From positions 265,489 to 329,488 of the forward strand of contig JAUYOG010000022.1 in NCBI GenBank assembly GCA_030695945.1: a stretch of DNA of 64,000 nt. Reading direction: 5' to 3'. Below are positions 30,147 through 39,385 of the stretch, piece by piece. The DNA is from Ramlibacter sp. Its GTDB lineage: Bacteria; Pseudomonadota; Gammaproteobacteria; Burkholderiales; Burkholderiaceae_C. Each line of letters begins with the position of its first letter. The first letter of the stretch is position 1. The position numbers and the translations under genes are program-made. Below the pieces are notes generated by a model. It did no database searches and was not told the origin of the DNA. It saw only the letters and a list, made by a program, of their open reading frames with translations.

Positions 30147-30890
30147 TCAGGCCGCCCTGCGCGCCGGCGGAGCCAGCTGCTCCGACGTCCGCCCGAAGCG
30201 CCGCTCGCGCGCCGCGTAATCGGCCAGCGCCTCGTCCAGCGCCGCCCCGTCGAACTCGGGCCAGAGCTTGTCGGTGAAATACAGCTCCGAGTAAGCGGCT
30301 TGCCACAACAGGAAGTTGGAAAGCCGCCGTTCGCCGCCGGTGCGGATGATGAGGTCCGGCGCCGGCACATGGGCGAGCGCGAGCGCGCCGTCGAGGCTCT
30401 GCTCGGTGATCGCCTCGCCGCGCGCGGCCAGCGCCGCCGCCGCCTGCGCGATGTCCCAGCGCCCCCCATAGTTGAAGCACACGTTGAAGACCAGCCGGGT
30501 GTTGCCGGCGGTGTCGGCTTCCGCGTGCGCCAGGCCCGCGCGCACCTTTTCCGAGAGCGCGGCGCGGTCGCCGACGAACTTCACCCGGACGCCTTCGTTC
30601 TTCAGCTGGGGCACTTCACGCGCCAGTGCGAGCGCCAGCAATTCCATCAGGCCGGACACCTCCTCGGGCGGGCGGTTCCAGTTCTCCGAAGAGAACGCGA
30701 ATACCGTCAGCACCTTCACGCCGCGCTCGTCGCAATGGCGCAGGCAGGCGCGCAGTGCATCCATGCCCTTCTTGTGGCCGGCCACACGCGGCAGGTAGCG
30801 CCGCGTGGCCCAGCGGCCATTGCCGTCCATGACGATGGCGACGTGGTGGGGAATGGCGCCTTGCGTCATGCTGCTGGGATCATGGCTCAA
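30147..30890 (-). CDS. uppS: Undecaprenyl pyrophosphate synthase
   Basis: A 247-residue cis-prenyltransferase building the C55 lipid carrier for peptidoglycan and O-antigen. The catalytic and pyrophosphate-binding segment is [13 protein letters not shown] with the essential Asp; [35 protein letters not shown] and the C-terminal [15 protein letters not shown] and [12 protein letters not shown] are all present. The first ATG overlaps the frr stop; a second (MTQGAIPHH) 7 codons later is possible. Confidence 0.97.
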   Translation of the reverse strand: MSHDPSSMTQGAIPHHVAIVMDGNGRWATRRYLPRVAGHKKGMDALRACLRHCDERGVKVLTVFAFSSENWNRPPEEVSGLMELLALALAREVPQLKNEGVRVKFVGDRAALSEKVRAGLAHAEADTAGNTRLVFNVCFNYGGRWDIAQAAAALAARGEAITEQSLDGALALAHVPAPDLIIRTGGERRLSNFLLWQAAYSELYFTDKLWPEFDGAALDEALADYAARERRFGRTSEQLAPPARRAA

Positions 30891-31450
30891 ACGGCCATGA
30901 TCTCCTGCTCCTTGTTGTGGACGAGCTGGTCGATCTCGGCGATGTGCTTGTCGGTCAGTTTCTGGATCTCGGCTTCGGAGCGCTTCTGGTCGTCCTCGGA
31001 TGCCAGCTTGTCCTTCACGACCTTCTTGACGTGCTCGTTCGCGTCGCGGCGCAGGTTGCGCACGGCGATCTTCGCGGCCTCGCCCTCGTGGCGCACGAGC
31101 TTGGTCATCTCCTTGCGGCGCTCCTCGCTCATGGGCGGCATCGGCACGCGGATCAGGTCGCCCATGGAGGCCGGGTTCAGGCCCAGGTCGCTCTCGCGGA
31201 TGGCCTTCTCGATCTTGGCGCCCATGTTCTTTTCCCAGGGCTGCACGCTGATGGTCCGCGAGTCGATCAGCGAGAGATTCGCAACCTGGCTGAGCGGCAA
31301 CATGGAGCCGTAGTACTCGACATGCACCGTGTCCAGCAATGCCGGGTTGGCGCGGCCGGTGCGGATCTTCGTCATGTTGTTCTTGAACGCGGCGATGGAT
31401 TGGTCCATCTTGCCCTGCATGGTCTTGGTGATTTCGGCGATTGTTGTCAT
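30887..31450 (-). CDS. frr: Ribosome recycling factor
   Basis: A 187-residue factor that, with EF-G, splits ribosomes after termination. It is mostly helical with the conserved segments [36 protein letters not shown] and [17 protein letters not shown], and ends NKEQEIMAV. Length is normal (185 in E. coli). It sits between pyrH and uppS, its almost universal position. Confidence 0.98.
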   Translation of the reverse strand: MTTIAEITKTMQGKMDQSIAAFKNNMTKIRTGRANPALLDTVHVEYYGSMLPLSQVANLSLIDSRTISVQPWEKNMGAKIEKAIRESDLGLNPASMGDLIRVPMPPMSEERRKEMTKLVRHEGEAAKIAVRNLRRDANEHVKKVVKDKLASEDDQKRSEAEIQKLTDKHIAEIDQLVHNKEQEIMAV

Positions 31451-31460
31451 AGCGGTCTCC

Positions 31461-32183
31461 TCAAGCGTAGACGAGCGTGCCTTCGTCCTCCCCCATCACC
31501 ACGCGCCGCAGCGCCCCGTGCTTGAAGATGGAGAAGACCTTGATCGGCAGCTTCTGGTCGCGGCACAGCGCGAAAGCGGTGGCATCCATGATGCCCAGAT
31601 TTTGCGTCATTGCCTCGTCGAACGTGAGCTTGGTGTAACGGGTGGCGGACGGGTCCTTCTTGGGGTCTGCGGAGTAGACACCATCGACCTTGGTCGCCTT
31701 GAGCACCAGCTCCGCGCCGATCTCGGCGCCGCGCAGCGCGGCCGCGGTGTCGGTCGTGAAGAACGGGTTGCCGGTGCCGGCGGCGAAGATCACGACCTTG
31801 CCCTCTTCCAGGTATTGCAGCGCCTTGGGACGAACGTAGGGCTCGACGACCTGCTCGATCGCGATCGCGGACATGACGCGGGCGATCAGGCCCTGCTTGT
31901 TCATGGCATCGGCCAGCGCCAGCGCGTTCATGACGGTGGCCAGCATGCCCATGTAGTCGGCGGTGGCGCGGTCCATGCCGACCGAGCCGCCGGCCACGCC
32001 GCGGAAGATGTTGCCGCCACCGATCACGATGGCGACTTGCACGCCCATGTTCACCACTTCGGCAACCTCCTCGACCATGCGGACGATGGTGGCGCGGTTG
32101 ATGCCGAAAGCGTCGTCGCCCATCAGCGCCTCGCCCGACAGCTTCAACAAGATTCGCTTGTGCGCCGGCTGGGCTTCGGACAT
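31461..32183 (-). CDS. pyrH: UMP kinase
   Basis: A 240-residue hexameric UMP kinase of the amino-acid kinase fold, converting UMP to UDP. Features are [13 protein letters not shown] at the start, [29 protein letters not shown] and [18 protein letters not shown], with a late [14 protein letters not shown]. The start was set at [10 protein letters not shown]; 23 open codons upstream read through a terminator-free spacer and are not conserved. It lies between tsf and frr. Confidence 0.98.
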   Translation of the reverse strand: MSEAQPAHKRILLKLSGEALMGDDAFGINRATIVRMVEEVAEVVNMGVQVAIVIGGGNIFRGVAGGSVGMDRATADYMGMLATVMNALALADAMNKQGLIARVMSAIAIEQVVEPYVRPKALQYLEEGKVVIFAAGTGNPFFTTDTAAALRGAEIGAELVLKATKVDGVYSADPKKDPSATRYTKLTFDEAMTQNLGIMDATAFALCRDQKLPIKVFSIFKHGALRRVVMGEDEGTLVYA

Positions 32184-32255
32184 GAATGGGCTCCTGGTTT
32201 TAGACGGGGTGAGTGTACCGGCCTCGCTCGGTTTCAGGCGTGGATTCGGCAAAGA

Positions 32256-33179
32256 TCAGGCCGCGCCCTTGGCGGCGGCGACCTGCGCAGCCACTTCGGC
32301 CGCGAAGTCGTCGACCTTCTTCTCGATGCCTTCACCGACCACGTAGAGGGTGAAACCCTTCACGCTGGTGTTGGCGGCCTTGAGCATCTGCTCGACCGAC
32401 TGCTTGTCGTTCTTCACGAACGGCTGGTTGAACAGGGACACTTCCTTCAGGAACTTCTGCACACCGCCTTCGATGCGCCTGGCGACGATCTCAGGGGGCT
32501 GCACCGGCTTGCCGGCGGCCTCGGCGGCCTTGCGGTCCTCGTCGGCCTTGCCCGCGGCAACGGCACGTTCCTTCTCGATCAGGTCGGCCGGCACGTCGGC
32601 GCTGGTCAGCGCCACCGGCTTCATGGCGGCCACGTGCATCGCGACGTCCTTGGCGGCCACTTCGTCGCCTTCGTATTCCACGACCACGCCGATGCGCGTG
32701 CCGTGCAGGTACGCGGCCAGCTTGTTCGATCCCTCGAAGCGCTTGAAGCGGCGGAAGCTCATGTTCTCGCCGATCTTGCCCACCAGCCCCCGACGCACGT
32801 CCTCGAGCGTCGGGCCGAAGCCGTCCTGGCTGTAGGGCAGCGCGCCCAGGGCAGCCACGTCGGCGGGCTTGTTCCTGGCAACCAGCTCGGCCGCAGCCTG
32901 GGCCAACGCCAGGAAGCTGTCGTTCTTGGTGACGAAGTCGGTCTCGCAGTTCGTCTCCAGCAGCGCGCCCGTGGTGCCTGAAATGAAGGCAGTCACAACG
33001 CCTTCAGCCGTGATCCGGGCGGCCGCCTTGCCGGCCTTGTTGCCCAGCTTGACGCGCAGGATCTCCTCGGCCTTTTCCATGTTGCCGTCGGCCTCGGTCA
33101 GGGCCTTCTTGCATTCCATCATCGGCGCGTCGGTCTTGGCGCGCAGTTCAGCGACCATGCTTGCGGTGATTGCAGCCAT
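32256..33179 (-). CDS. tsf: Elongation factor Ts
   Basis: A 307-residue nucleotide-exchange factor for EF-Tu. The N-terminal UBA-like part has [20 protein letters not shown], the core carries [13 protein letters not shown], and the C-terminal module has [16 protein letters not shown]. It is separated from rpsB by a strong hairpin that probably sets the S2 to EF-Ts ratio by partial termination, as is known for this pair in E. coli. Confidence 0.98.
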   Translation of the reverse strand: MAAITASMVAELRAKTDAPMMECKKALTEADGNMEKAEEILRVKLGNKAGKAAARITAEGVVTAFISGTTGALLETNCETDFVTKNDSFLALAQAAAELVARNKPADVAALGALPYSQDGFGPTLEDVRRGLVGKIGENMSFRRFKRFEGSNKLAAYLHGTRIGVVVEYEGDEVAAKDVAMHVAAMKPVALTSADVPADLIEKERAVAAGKADEDRKAAEAAGKPVQPPEIVARRIEGGVQKFLKEVSLFNQPFVKNDKQSVEQMLKAANTSVKGFTLYVVGEGIEKKVDDFAAEVAAQVAAAKGAA

Positions 33180-33214
33180 TTTTCTACCTCGTACGGTTCA
33201 GTTCAAATTCAGTT

Positions 33215-33242
33215 GCAAAAAGGGGGCCTCGAAAGCCCCCTT
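33215..33242 (-). terminator. Intrinsic terminator or attenuator between rpsB and tsf
   Basis: On the minus strand GGGGGC, a 7-base loop, GCCCCC and then TTTTT form a textbook terminator 20 bases after the rpsB stop and about 35 bases before tsf. Since tsf has no clear promoter of its own here, partial read-through is likely. Confidence 0.85.
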
Positions 33243-33262
33243 CCTTCGGCTCGTTCAGGCGT

Positions 33263-34015
33263 TCAGGCGGCGGCGCCCTCTTGCACTTCGACGAATTCGT
33301 CGCTGCCCTCGGACACGGCCTTGACCAGCTCGTTACCGGCGGCGGCACGGCCTTCCAGGATGGCGTCGGCGATTCCGCGAGCGTACAGCGTCACGGCCTT
33401 GGAGGAGTCGTCGTTACCCGGGATCACGTAGTCGATGCCCTCGGGCGAGTGGTTGGAGTCCACCACGCCGACCAGCGGGATGCCCAGCTTCTTGGCTTCG
33501 GACACGGCGATCTTGTGGAAACCGACGTCGATCACGAAGATGGCGTCCGGCAGGGCGTTCATGTCCTGGATGCCGCCGATGTCCTTCTCGAGCTTTTCCA
33601 TCTCGCGGGCGAACATCAGCTGTTCTTTCTTGCTCATCGCCTCGAGGCCGGCCTCCTGTTGGGCCTTCATGTCCTTCAGGCGCTTGATCGAGGTCTTCAC
33701 GGTCTTGAAGTTGGTGAGCATGCCGCCCAGCCAGCGCTGGTCGACGTACGGCACGCCCGCGCGCTTGGCTTCCATCGCGACGGTCTCGCGGGCCTGGCGC
33801 TTGGTGCCGACCATGAGGATGGTGCCGCGATTGGCAGCCAGCTGCTTCACGAACTTGGTCGCATCCTGGAACATCGGAAGCGACTTTTCCAGGTTGATGA
33901 TGTGGATCTTGTTGCGATGGCCGAAGAGGTACGGGGCCATCTTGGGGTTCCAGAAGCGGGTTTGGTGGCCGAAATGGACACCGGCTTCCAGCATTTGACG
34001 CATGGTGACGGACAT
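33263..34015 (-). CDS. rpsB: 30S ribosomal protein S2
   Basis: A 250-residue ribosomal protein. Conserved segments are [36 protein letters not shown], the coiled-coil insert ([15 protein letters not shown]), [19 protein letters not shown] and [20 protein letters not shown]. It is the first gene of the long minus-strand run, transcribed from an extended -10 promoter about 150 bases upstream. Confidence 0.99.
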   Translation of the reverse strand: MSVTMRQMLEAGVHFGHQTRFWNPKMAPYLFGHRNKIHIINLEKSLPMFQDATKFVKQLAANRGTILMVGTKRQARETVAMEAKRAGVPYVDQRWLGGMLTNFKTVKTSIKRLKDMKAQQEAGLEAMSKKEQLMFAREMEKLEKDIGGIQDMNALPDAIFVIDVGFHKIAVSEAKKLGIPLVGVVDSNHSPEGIDYVIPGNDDSSKAVTLYARGIADAILEGRAAAGNELVKAVSEGSDEFVEVQEGAAA

Positions 34016-34159
34016 GATGATTCCTGAAGGTTGGGTCTAAAATCCAGCCCGAAATCGATGCCATGTGAATGGCCTCGACACCTTGTTGGTCTGGATTCGC
34101 GTTTTGCTTCGCTGACGGTTGGGAGGGCACACCTTGCGCCCACCACCCAGCAAAGCCGA

Positions 34160-34171
34160 AAAATTATAGCA
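34160..34171 (-). promoter_or_regulatory. Extended -10 promoter for rpsB
   Basis: On the minus strand TGCTATAAT: a perfect TATAAT (34168-34163) preceded by TGn, with no good -35. Transcription would start near 34156, giving a leader of about 140 bases before rpsB; such leaders carry the S2 autoregulatory site in other proteobacteria. The promoter lies only about 20 bases from the divergent amidase ATG. Confidence 0.7.
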
Positions 34172-34189
34172 TTCCCTTCGAAAGCCCCC

Positions 34190-35557
34190 ATGCGACCCGA
34201 CCTCATCGCCACCCGTGAAGCCCTGCGGGGCGGCCTGGCCCGCGCCGGCGAAGAGATGGAGGCCTCCATCGCCCTCGCACAGGCGCCGGCTTGCGCCCGA
34301 GCCTTCCTGAAGACCCATTTCGACGAGGCCCGGGCGACGGCGGCGCGGCCCGCCGCCGTCGCCCGGCCGCTGGCCGGCCTGGCCGTTTCGGTCAAGGACC
34401 TGTTCGACATTGCCGGCGACACGACGGCCGCCGGCTCGGCCGTGCTGGCCGGCGCCCCGCCGGCGCCAGTGGACAGCCCGGCCGTGGCAAGGCTGAAGGC
34501 CGCTGGCGGGGCGATCCTCGGCCGCACCAACATGACCGAATTCGCCTTCTCCGGCGTGGGCACCAACCCGCACCACGGCACGCCCGCCAACCCGGCCGAT
34601 CCCGCGACGCCGCGCATCCCCGGCGGCTCGTCGTCGGGCGCCGCAGTGTCGGTGGCAACGGGTGCCGCCTTTGTCGGCCTGGGCTCGGACACCGGAGGCT
34701 CGATCCGCATCCCGGCGGCGTTGTGCGGGATCGTCGGGTTCAAGAATACCGCCCGGCTCACGCCCCGCGAGGGCGCGCTGCCGCTCTCCACCACGCTGGA
34801 CACGGTGTGCGCCATGACGCGGTCGGTGCGCGACGCCATCGTGGCCCACGAGGTCCTGGCCGACCGCCTGGTGACGCTGAGCGGCGTGAACCTGTCCGGC
34901 TACCGGCTGGCGGTGGCGCGCGCGTCGATGCTGGACGGCCTGGATGCCACGGTTGCCGGCGCTTTCCAGCGCACGTTGAAGCGCCTGAGCGATGCCGGCG
35001 CCCGCATCGAGGAGATAGAACTCGGCGAGATCCGCGACCTCGGCTCGCTGCAGGCAGCCGGTGGCTTCACCGCACCGGAAAGCTATGCGTGGCACCGGCC
35101 GCTGTTCGAGCGGGAAGCCGAGCGCTACGACCCGCGGGTGCGCGTTCGCATCCAGCGCGGCACCGGCATGCTGGCGTACGCGTACATCGAGCTCTTCCGT
35201 GCCCGCGCCGAATGGTGCGCCCGGGTGGAGGCAGCGCTGCGCGGCTTCGACGCCGTGCTGTCGCCCACGGTGCCCATCGTGGCGCCGCCGATCGCCCAGG
35301 TCGCGCCGGCCGACGGGAAGGACCCGCTGGCCGACGCGGCGCGCGACGAGGAGTTCTTCCGCGTCAACGCACAGCTGCTGCGCAACTGCAGCGTCGTCAA
35401 CATGCTCGACGGCTGCGCGATCTCCATCCCCTGCCAGGAGCGCGGCGAACTCCCGTGCGGCCTCATGATCTGGCAAAGTGCGATGCGCGACGACACCGTT
35501 TTGAATATCGCGCTGCAGGCGGAGGCCGTGCTCGCAAGAACAACAGGGAATCCATGA
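34190..35557 (+). CDS. Amidase signature family protein
   Basis: A 455-residue amidohydrolase of the amidase signature family with the full Ser-cisSer-Lys machinery: Lys69 in LAVSVKDLFDIAGD, Ser147 in PGGSSSGAA and Ser171 in SDTGGSIRIPAALCG. Substrate cannot be deduced; the family includes GatA, aryl- and aliphatic-amide hydrolases. The absence of gatB/gatC partners and its pairing with dadA suggest a catabolic amidase. The ATG chosen has no strong ribosome-binding site, but 53 open codons before it run across the rpsB promoter. Its stop overlaps the dadA start by 4 bases. Confidence 0.9.
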   Translation: MRPDLIATREALRGGLARAGEEMEASIALAQAPACARAFLKTHFDEARATAARPAAVARPLAGLAVSVKDLFDIAGDTTAAGSAVLAGAPPAPVDSPAVARLKAAGGAILGRTNMTEFAFSGVGTNPHHGTPANPADPATPRIPGGSSSGAAVSVATGAAFVGLGSDTGGSIRIPAALCGIVGFKNTARLTPREGALPLSTTLDTVCAMTRSVRDAIVAHEVLADRLVTLSGVNLSGYRLAVARASMLDGLDATVAGAFQRTLKRLSDAGARIEEIELGEIRDLGSLQAAGGFTAPESYAWHRPLFEREAERYDPRVRVRIQRGTGMLAYAYIELFRARAEWCARVEAALRGFDAVLSPTVPIVAPPIAQVAPADGKDPLADAARDEEFFRVNAQLLRNCSVVNMLDGCAISIPCQERGELPCGLMIWQSAMRDDTVLNIALQAEAVLARTTGNP

Positions 35558-36828
35558 AAGTTGCCGTCATCGGCGCCGGCATCATCGGCGTCACCACGGC
35601 CTTCGAGCTGGCCGTCGATGGCCACGAGGTCACGGTATTCGAGCGCCGCGCGTCGGTGGCCGAGGAAACCAGCTTCGCCAATGCCGGTGTGGTGGCGCCG
35701 GGCTACGTCACGCCCTGGGCCGCCCCGGGCATGCCGGGCAAGATCGCGCGCTACCTGGTGAGCCGGCACGCGCCCGTGCGCCTCGCCTTCCCGCTCTCCG
35801 CGGCGGACCTGCGCTGGATGTGGCAGTGGTACCGGGCCTGCGACCTCGCCGGCTACCAGGCCAACCGGGCGCGGATGCAGCGCCTCGCCTTCTACAGCCG
35901 CACCCGGCTGCACGACATCACCGACCACTTCCAGCTGGAGTACGACCGCAGCATCGGCTACATGGTCCTGCTGCGCGGGGAAAAGGACCGCAAGCTCGTG
36001 CAGCCGGGCCTGGCGGTGCTGCGCGAGGAAGGCGTGGCTTTCAAGGAGATCACCGCCGCCGAGGCACGCGTCATCGAACCGGCGCTGAGCCCGGACACCG
36101 ACTTCGTCGGCGCGGTGCACCTGGCGCAGGACGAGGTGGGCAACTGCCGCCAGTTCGCGATGCTGCTCAAGAACGAGGCGCAGGCCCGCGGCGTCAACTT
36201 CGAATTCAACAGCGCCGTCGATGCGCTGGACCCCGCCAACCCCACCTCGCTGGCCGTCTGGGGCCTCGACGCGCAGGTGCCCGTGCCGCGCCGGTTCCAC
36301 GCGGTTGTCGTATGCGGGGGCGTCGATTCGGCCCGGATGCTGCGGCCGCTGGGCATGGAGATCCCCATCGCCCCCGTGTACGGCTATTCGATCAGCGCGC
36401 CCATCCGCGAGGCGCTGAATGCTCCGCGCAGCGCCCTGATGGACGAACGCTACAAGGTCGCCATCACGCGCATGGGCAACCGGGTGCGCGTGGCGGGCAG
36501 CGCCGAGATCGGCGGTTCGCTCGAGCACAAGCGGCCTTCCGCGATCCAGACCCTGTACAAGGTGCTGCACGACTGGTTCCCCGGCGCCGCCCGCATCTCG
36601 AACACGGGCGCCGCCGTGCAGGAATGGAAAGGCGCGCGGCCCATGCTGCCCGACGGGCCGCCACTGATCGGCGCCACGGGCGTTCCCGGCGTCTGGATCA
36701 ACATCGGCCACGGCTCCAGCGGCTGGGCGCTTTCCTGCGGCTGCGCCCGCGCCGTGGCCGACCTGATGGGTGGCCGCGCGCCCGAGATCGATATCGAGGG
36801 GCTGGGCGTGGAGCGGCTCTCGGCCTAG
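35554..36828 (+). CDS. dadA: D-amino acid dehydrogenase (FAD-dependent)
   Basis: A 424-residue flavoprotein of the DAO/DadA family that oxidises D-amino acids to keto acids at the membrane. The FAD-binding motif VIGAGIIGVTTAFELA (GxGxxG at residues 7-12) opens the protein, followed by VFERRASVAEETSFANAG; the C-terminal flavin contact is NIGHGSSGWALSCGCAR. SD-like AGGGA lies before the ATG. Coupling to the amidase suggests the two act in one route, for example release then oxidation of a D-amino acid, but this is inference. Confidence 0.92.
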   Translation: MKVAVIGAGIIGVTTAFELAVDGHEVTVFERRASVAEETSFANAGVVAPGYVTPWAAPGMPGKIARYLVSRHAPVRLAFPLSAADLRWMWQWYRACDLAGYQANRARMQRLAFYSRTRLHDITDHFQLEYDRSIGYMVLLRGEKDRKLVQPGLAVLREEGVAFKEITAAEARVIEPALSPDTDFVGAVHLAQDEVGNCRQFAMLLKNEAQARGVNFEFNSAVDALDPANPTSLAVWGLDAQVPVPRRFHAVVVCGGVDSARMLRPLGMEIPIAPVYGYSISAPIREALNAPRSALMDERYKVAITRMGNRVRVAGSAEIGGSLEHKRPSAIQTLYKVLHDWFPGAARISNTGAAVQEWKGARPMLPDGPPLIGATGVPGVWINIGHGSSGWALSCGCARAVADLMGGRAPEIDIEGLGVERLSA

Positions 36829-36859
36829 GCGCCTGCGCCGGGAGTGACAGAATCCCGGT

Positions 36860-38296
36860 ATGCAACGCATCACGCCCGACCGTCGCCGGCCGCTGTTCGA
36901 CGTCGCCGCGATGCGGGCGCTCGAAGCCGCCGCGGCCGCGGGCTTGCCACCCCACACCCTGATGCAGCGCGCCGGACTGGCCGTGGCGCGCCTGGCACTG
37001 GCCCTGGCCCCGAATGCGGAAACGATCTGGATCGCCTGCGGCCCCGGCAATAACGGCGGCGACGGCCTGGAAGCGGCCGTGCACCTTCATCGCTGGGGCA
37101 AACGGGTGGCCTTGACCTGGCTGGGCGACGAAGCCCGGGCACCTGCGGATGCGCGGGCTTCGTGGCAGCGTGCGCGGGAGGCCGGCGTCTCGTTCTCCAG
37201 CGAACCGCCCGCACACCGGGACCTCGCGATCGACGCCTTGCTGGGCATCGGCAGCGCAAGGCCGCTGGACGGCGTGATGGCGCAGTGGGCGGACATCATG
37301 AGTGCCGGAGCGGCTCCGGTCCTGGCGGTGGACCTACCCTCCGGCCTCGATGCCGACACCGGTGCCGGACATGCCGTCCATGCCACCCACACCTTGAGCC
37401 TGCTGGCACTGAAACCGGGCCTCTTCACCGCCGGTGGCCGCGACGCGGCGGGACAGGTGTGGCTCGATGACCTGGGCGTCGCGCCGGGCTCGCAGGAGCC
37501 GACGGCCTGGCTCTCGGGCCCGACGTCGCCCGCGAACCGGACCCATGCCTCCCACAAAGGCACCTACGGCGACGTCGCCGTGATCGGCGGCGCGCCCGGC
37601 ATGACGGGCGCCGCGCTGCTCGCTGCGTCGGCAGCCCTGCACGCCGGCGCAGGCCGCGTGTTCGCTGCCCTGCTGGATGGCAGCTCGTTGTCCGTGGACC
37701 TTGCCCAACCCGACCTGATGCTGCGCGCGTGGGACTCCTTGCCTCTGGCCGGCATGGCCGTGGCTTGCGGATGCGGCGGGGGGGACGCCGTCCGTGCCGT
37801 CCTGCCCAAGGCGCTGTCCACCGCCGGCAGGCTGGTGCTCGACGCCGACGCGCTCAACGCCATTGCCGCGGACACGCAACTGCAATCGCTGTTGCAGGCC
37901 CGATCGAAAAGGGGGAAGCCCACGGTACTGACGCCCCACCCGCTCGAGGCCGCGCGTCTCCTGGCCTGCGGCGCCGCGCAGGTCCAGGAGGACCGATTGC
38001 GCGCGGCGCGCGAGCTGGCACAGCGCTTCGGCTGCGTCGTCGTGCTCAAGGGTTCCGGCACCGTGGTCGCGGAGCCGGGGGCAGCGCCGCGGATCAACCC
38101 CACCGGGAATGCGCGTCTTGCGACAGCGGGAACGGGTGACGTGCTGGCCGGCATGATCGCGGCGCGTTTGGCGATCGGTGAACCGTCGATGGACGCCGCG
38201 GCCGACGCCGTGTACGCGCATGGCCTGGCGGCCGATCTCTGGCCCGTCGGCCGCAGCCTCACCGCCTCGGCCTTGGTGCGATTCGTCGACGCGTAG
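36860..38296 (+). CDS. nnr: Bifunctional NAD(P)H-hydrate epimerase / ADP-dependent dehydratase
   Basis: A 478-residue fusion that repairs hydrated NAD(P)H. The N-terminal YjeF_N epimerase domain (about residues 1-215) contains PGNNGGDGLEAAVHLH and VDLPSGLDADTG; the C-terminal ribokinase-like dehydratase (about 220-478) has HKGTYGDVAVIGG, LTPHPLEAARLL and the anion-hole motif ATAGTGDVLAGMIAAR. Both active sites appear intact. It follows dadA by 31 bases and may be co-transcribed. Confidence 0.95.
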   Translation: MQRITPDRRRPLFDVAAMRALEAAAAAGLPPHTLMQRAGLAVARLALALAPNAETIWIACGPGNNGGDGLEAAVHLHRWGKRVALTWLGDEARAPADARASWQRAREAGVSFSSEPPAHRDLAIDALLGIGSARPLDGVMAQWADIMSAGAAPVLAVDLPSGLDADTGAGHAVHATHTLSLLALKPGLFTAGGRDAAGQVWLDDLGVAPGSQEPTAWLSGPTSPANRTHASHKGTYGDVAVIGGAPGMTGAALLAASAALHAGAGRVFAALLDGSSLSVDLAQPDLMLRAWDSLPLAGMAVACGCGGGDAVRAVLPKALSTAGRLVLDADALNAIAADTQLQSLLQARSKRGKPTVLTPHPLEAARLLACGAAQVQEDRLRAARELAQRFGCVVVLKGSGTVVAEPGAAPRINPTGNARLATAGTGDVLAGMIAARLAIGEPSMDAAADAVYAHGLAADLWPVGRSLTASALVRFVDA

Positions 38297-38347
38297 GGCC
38301 TGGGCGTGGGACGGAACATGCGCTGGCCAAGGACGCCGGGCGGCCAA

Positions 38348-38410
38348 CTCCGCGAATGTCCCCCGGCGCGGGCACGCCCGCTTCCTCCTCCTTGATTTCG
38401 CTGCGTTGGC
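38348..38410 (+). repeat. Dispersed intergenic repeat, type 3, copy A
   Basis: Core CTCCGCGAATGTCCCCC, a variable GC hairpin (GCGGGC-x-GCCCGC), then TTCCTCCTCCTTGATTTCGC. The same order of blocks is found in copies B (inverted) and C near 43.3 kb. Confidence 0.8.
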
Positions 38411-38479
38411 CACCCGACGCCCTTGATCCGGGGGTGCGACGCTCGAACGCCCATGCAGGCCGCAGACCAGGACAGTGGG

Positions 38480-38545
38480 GCGCTCTGCGCATAGAAATCA
38501 AGGAGGAGGAAGCCCGCAAGGGCGAAGGGGGACATTCGCGGAGCA
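38480..38545 (-). repeat. Dispersed intergenic repeat, type 3, copy B
   Basis: Read on the minus strand it has CTCCGCGAATGTCCCCC, a GC-rich middle and TTCCTCCTCCTTGATTTC, then GCGCAGAGCGC. It lies in opposite orientation to copy A, 70 bases away. On the plus strand it presents AAGGAGGAGGA, a strong false ribosome-binding site. Confidence 0.8.
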
Positions 38546-38608
38546 GAATGCCACGCCGGCCTGGTCCGTCAACGCTGTTGGCACACCCATTGGTGCCGCG
38601 CAAGGCTC

Positions 38609-39373
38609 CTAGCCCCGTCCCACGAAAGGCATTTTCGTGGCCATCACCGTGTGGAACAGCACATTGGCCTCCAGCGGCAGGTTGGCCATGTACAGGATGG
38701 ACTGCCCGACGATGGCCACGTCCATCAGCGGCTCGACGGCGATCTCGCCATTGGCCTGCGGCACGCCCTTGGCCATGCGCGCCGCCAGGTCGGTCATGGC
38801 ATTGCCGATGTCGATCTGGCCGACGGCGATGTCGTACTTGCGCCCGTCCAGCGAGGCCGTCTTGGTGAGGCCCGTCACGGCGTGCTTGGTCGCCGTGTAG
38901 GCCACCGAGTTCGGGCGCGGGGCATGTGCCGAGATCGAACCGTTGTTGATGATTCGCCCGCCCATCGGCGTCTGCGCCTTCATCACCCGGAAAGCCTCGC
39001 GGATGCCGTAGAACATGCCGTTGAGGTTGGTGTCCACCACGCGTTTCCAGTCCTCGATGGCGATGTCCTCCAACAGCGCACCGCCCAGGCCGATGCCCGC
39101 GTTGTTGAACAGCAGGTCCACCCTGCCCCAGGCCTTGACCGTGGCGGCAAAGAGCGCCTCCACCGAAGCCGGGTCGCTCACGTCGGTGGGCACGGCCAAC
39201 GCGCGATCGCCCGCCTTCGCCTGCGCCACGACCTCGTCCAGCGGCTCCCTGCGCCGGCCCGCGAGCGCGACGCGCCAGCCGTCGCCGAGCAAGGAGAGCG
39301 CTGCCGCCTTGCCGACGCCCGTGCCGCCTCCGGTGACGATGGCGATCCTGCCGCCTTGTCCATTCTTAGCCAT
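38609..39373 (-). CDS. Short-chain dehydrogenase/reductase (SDR)
   Basis: A 254-residue classical SDR oxidoreductase. The NAD(P)-binding motif [10 protein letters not shown] is near the N-terminus, NNAG at about residue 92, and the catalytic Ser and Tyr-x-x-x-Lys are in NNGSISAH and VAYTATKHA. Arg-rich residues after the first strand (GRRREP) favour NADP. The substrate is unknown. It begins 12 bases after the rnr stop and is probably expressed with rnr. Confidence 0.88.
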   Translation of the reverse strand: MAKNGQGGRIAIVTGGGTGVGKAAALSLLGDGWRVALAGRRREPLDEVVAQAKAGDRALAVPTDVSDPASVEALFAATVKAWGRVDLLFNNAGIGLGGALLEDIAIEDWKRVVDTNLNGMFYGIREAFRVMKAQTPMGGRIINNGSISAHAPRPNSVAYTATKHAVTGLTKTASLDGRKYDIAVGQIDIGNAMTDLAARMAKGVPQANGEIAVEPLMDVAIVGQSILYMANLPLEANVLFHTVMATKMPFVGRG

Positions 39374-39385
39374 GAATCGTTCCTC

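Larger units (their letters stand above)
38297..38608. other. Non-coding 312-base gap holding two inverted copies of a dispersed repeat
   Basis: No credible gene. Arms CAAGGACGCCGGGCGGCCAA and its partner near 38406-38426 (four mismatches) flank repeat copy A, forming a large stem-loop just after nnr. A second copy of the repeat follows in opposite orientation. The gap separates convergent nnr and the SDR gene, so it may act as a two-way terminator. Confidence 0.7.

Noticed and set aside
32184..32252. N-terminal extension of pyrH
   Set aside because: The added residues are not conserved and the shorter ATG gives the normal 240-residue enzyme.
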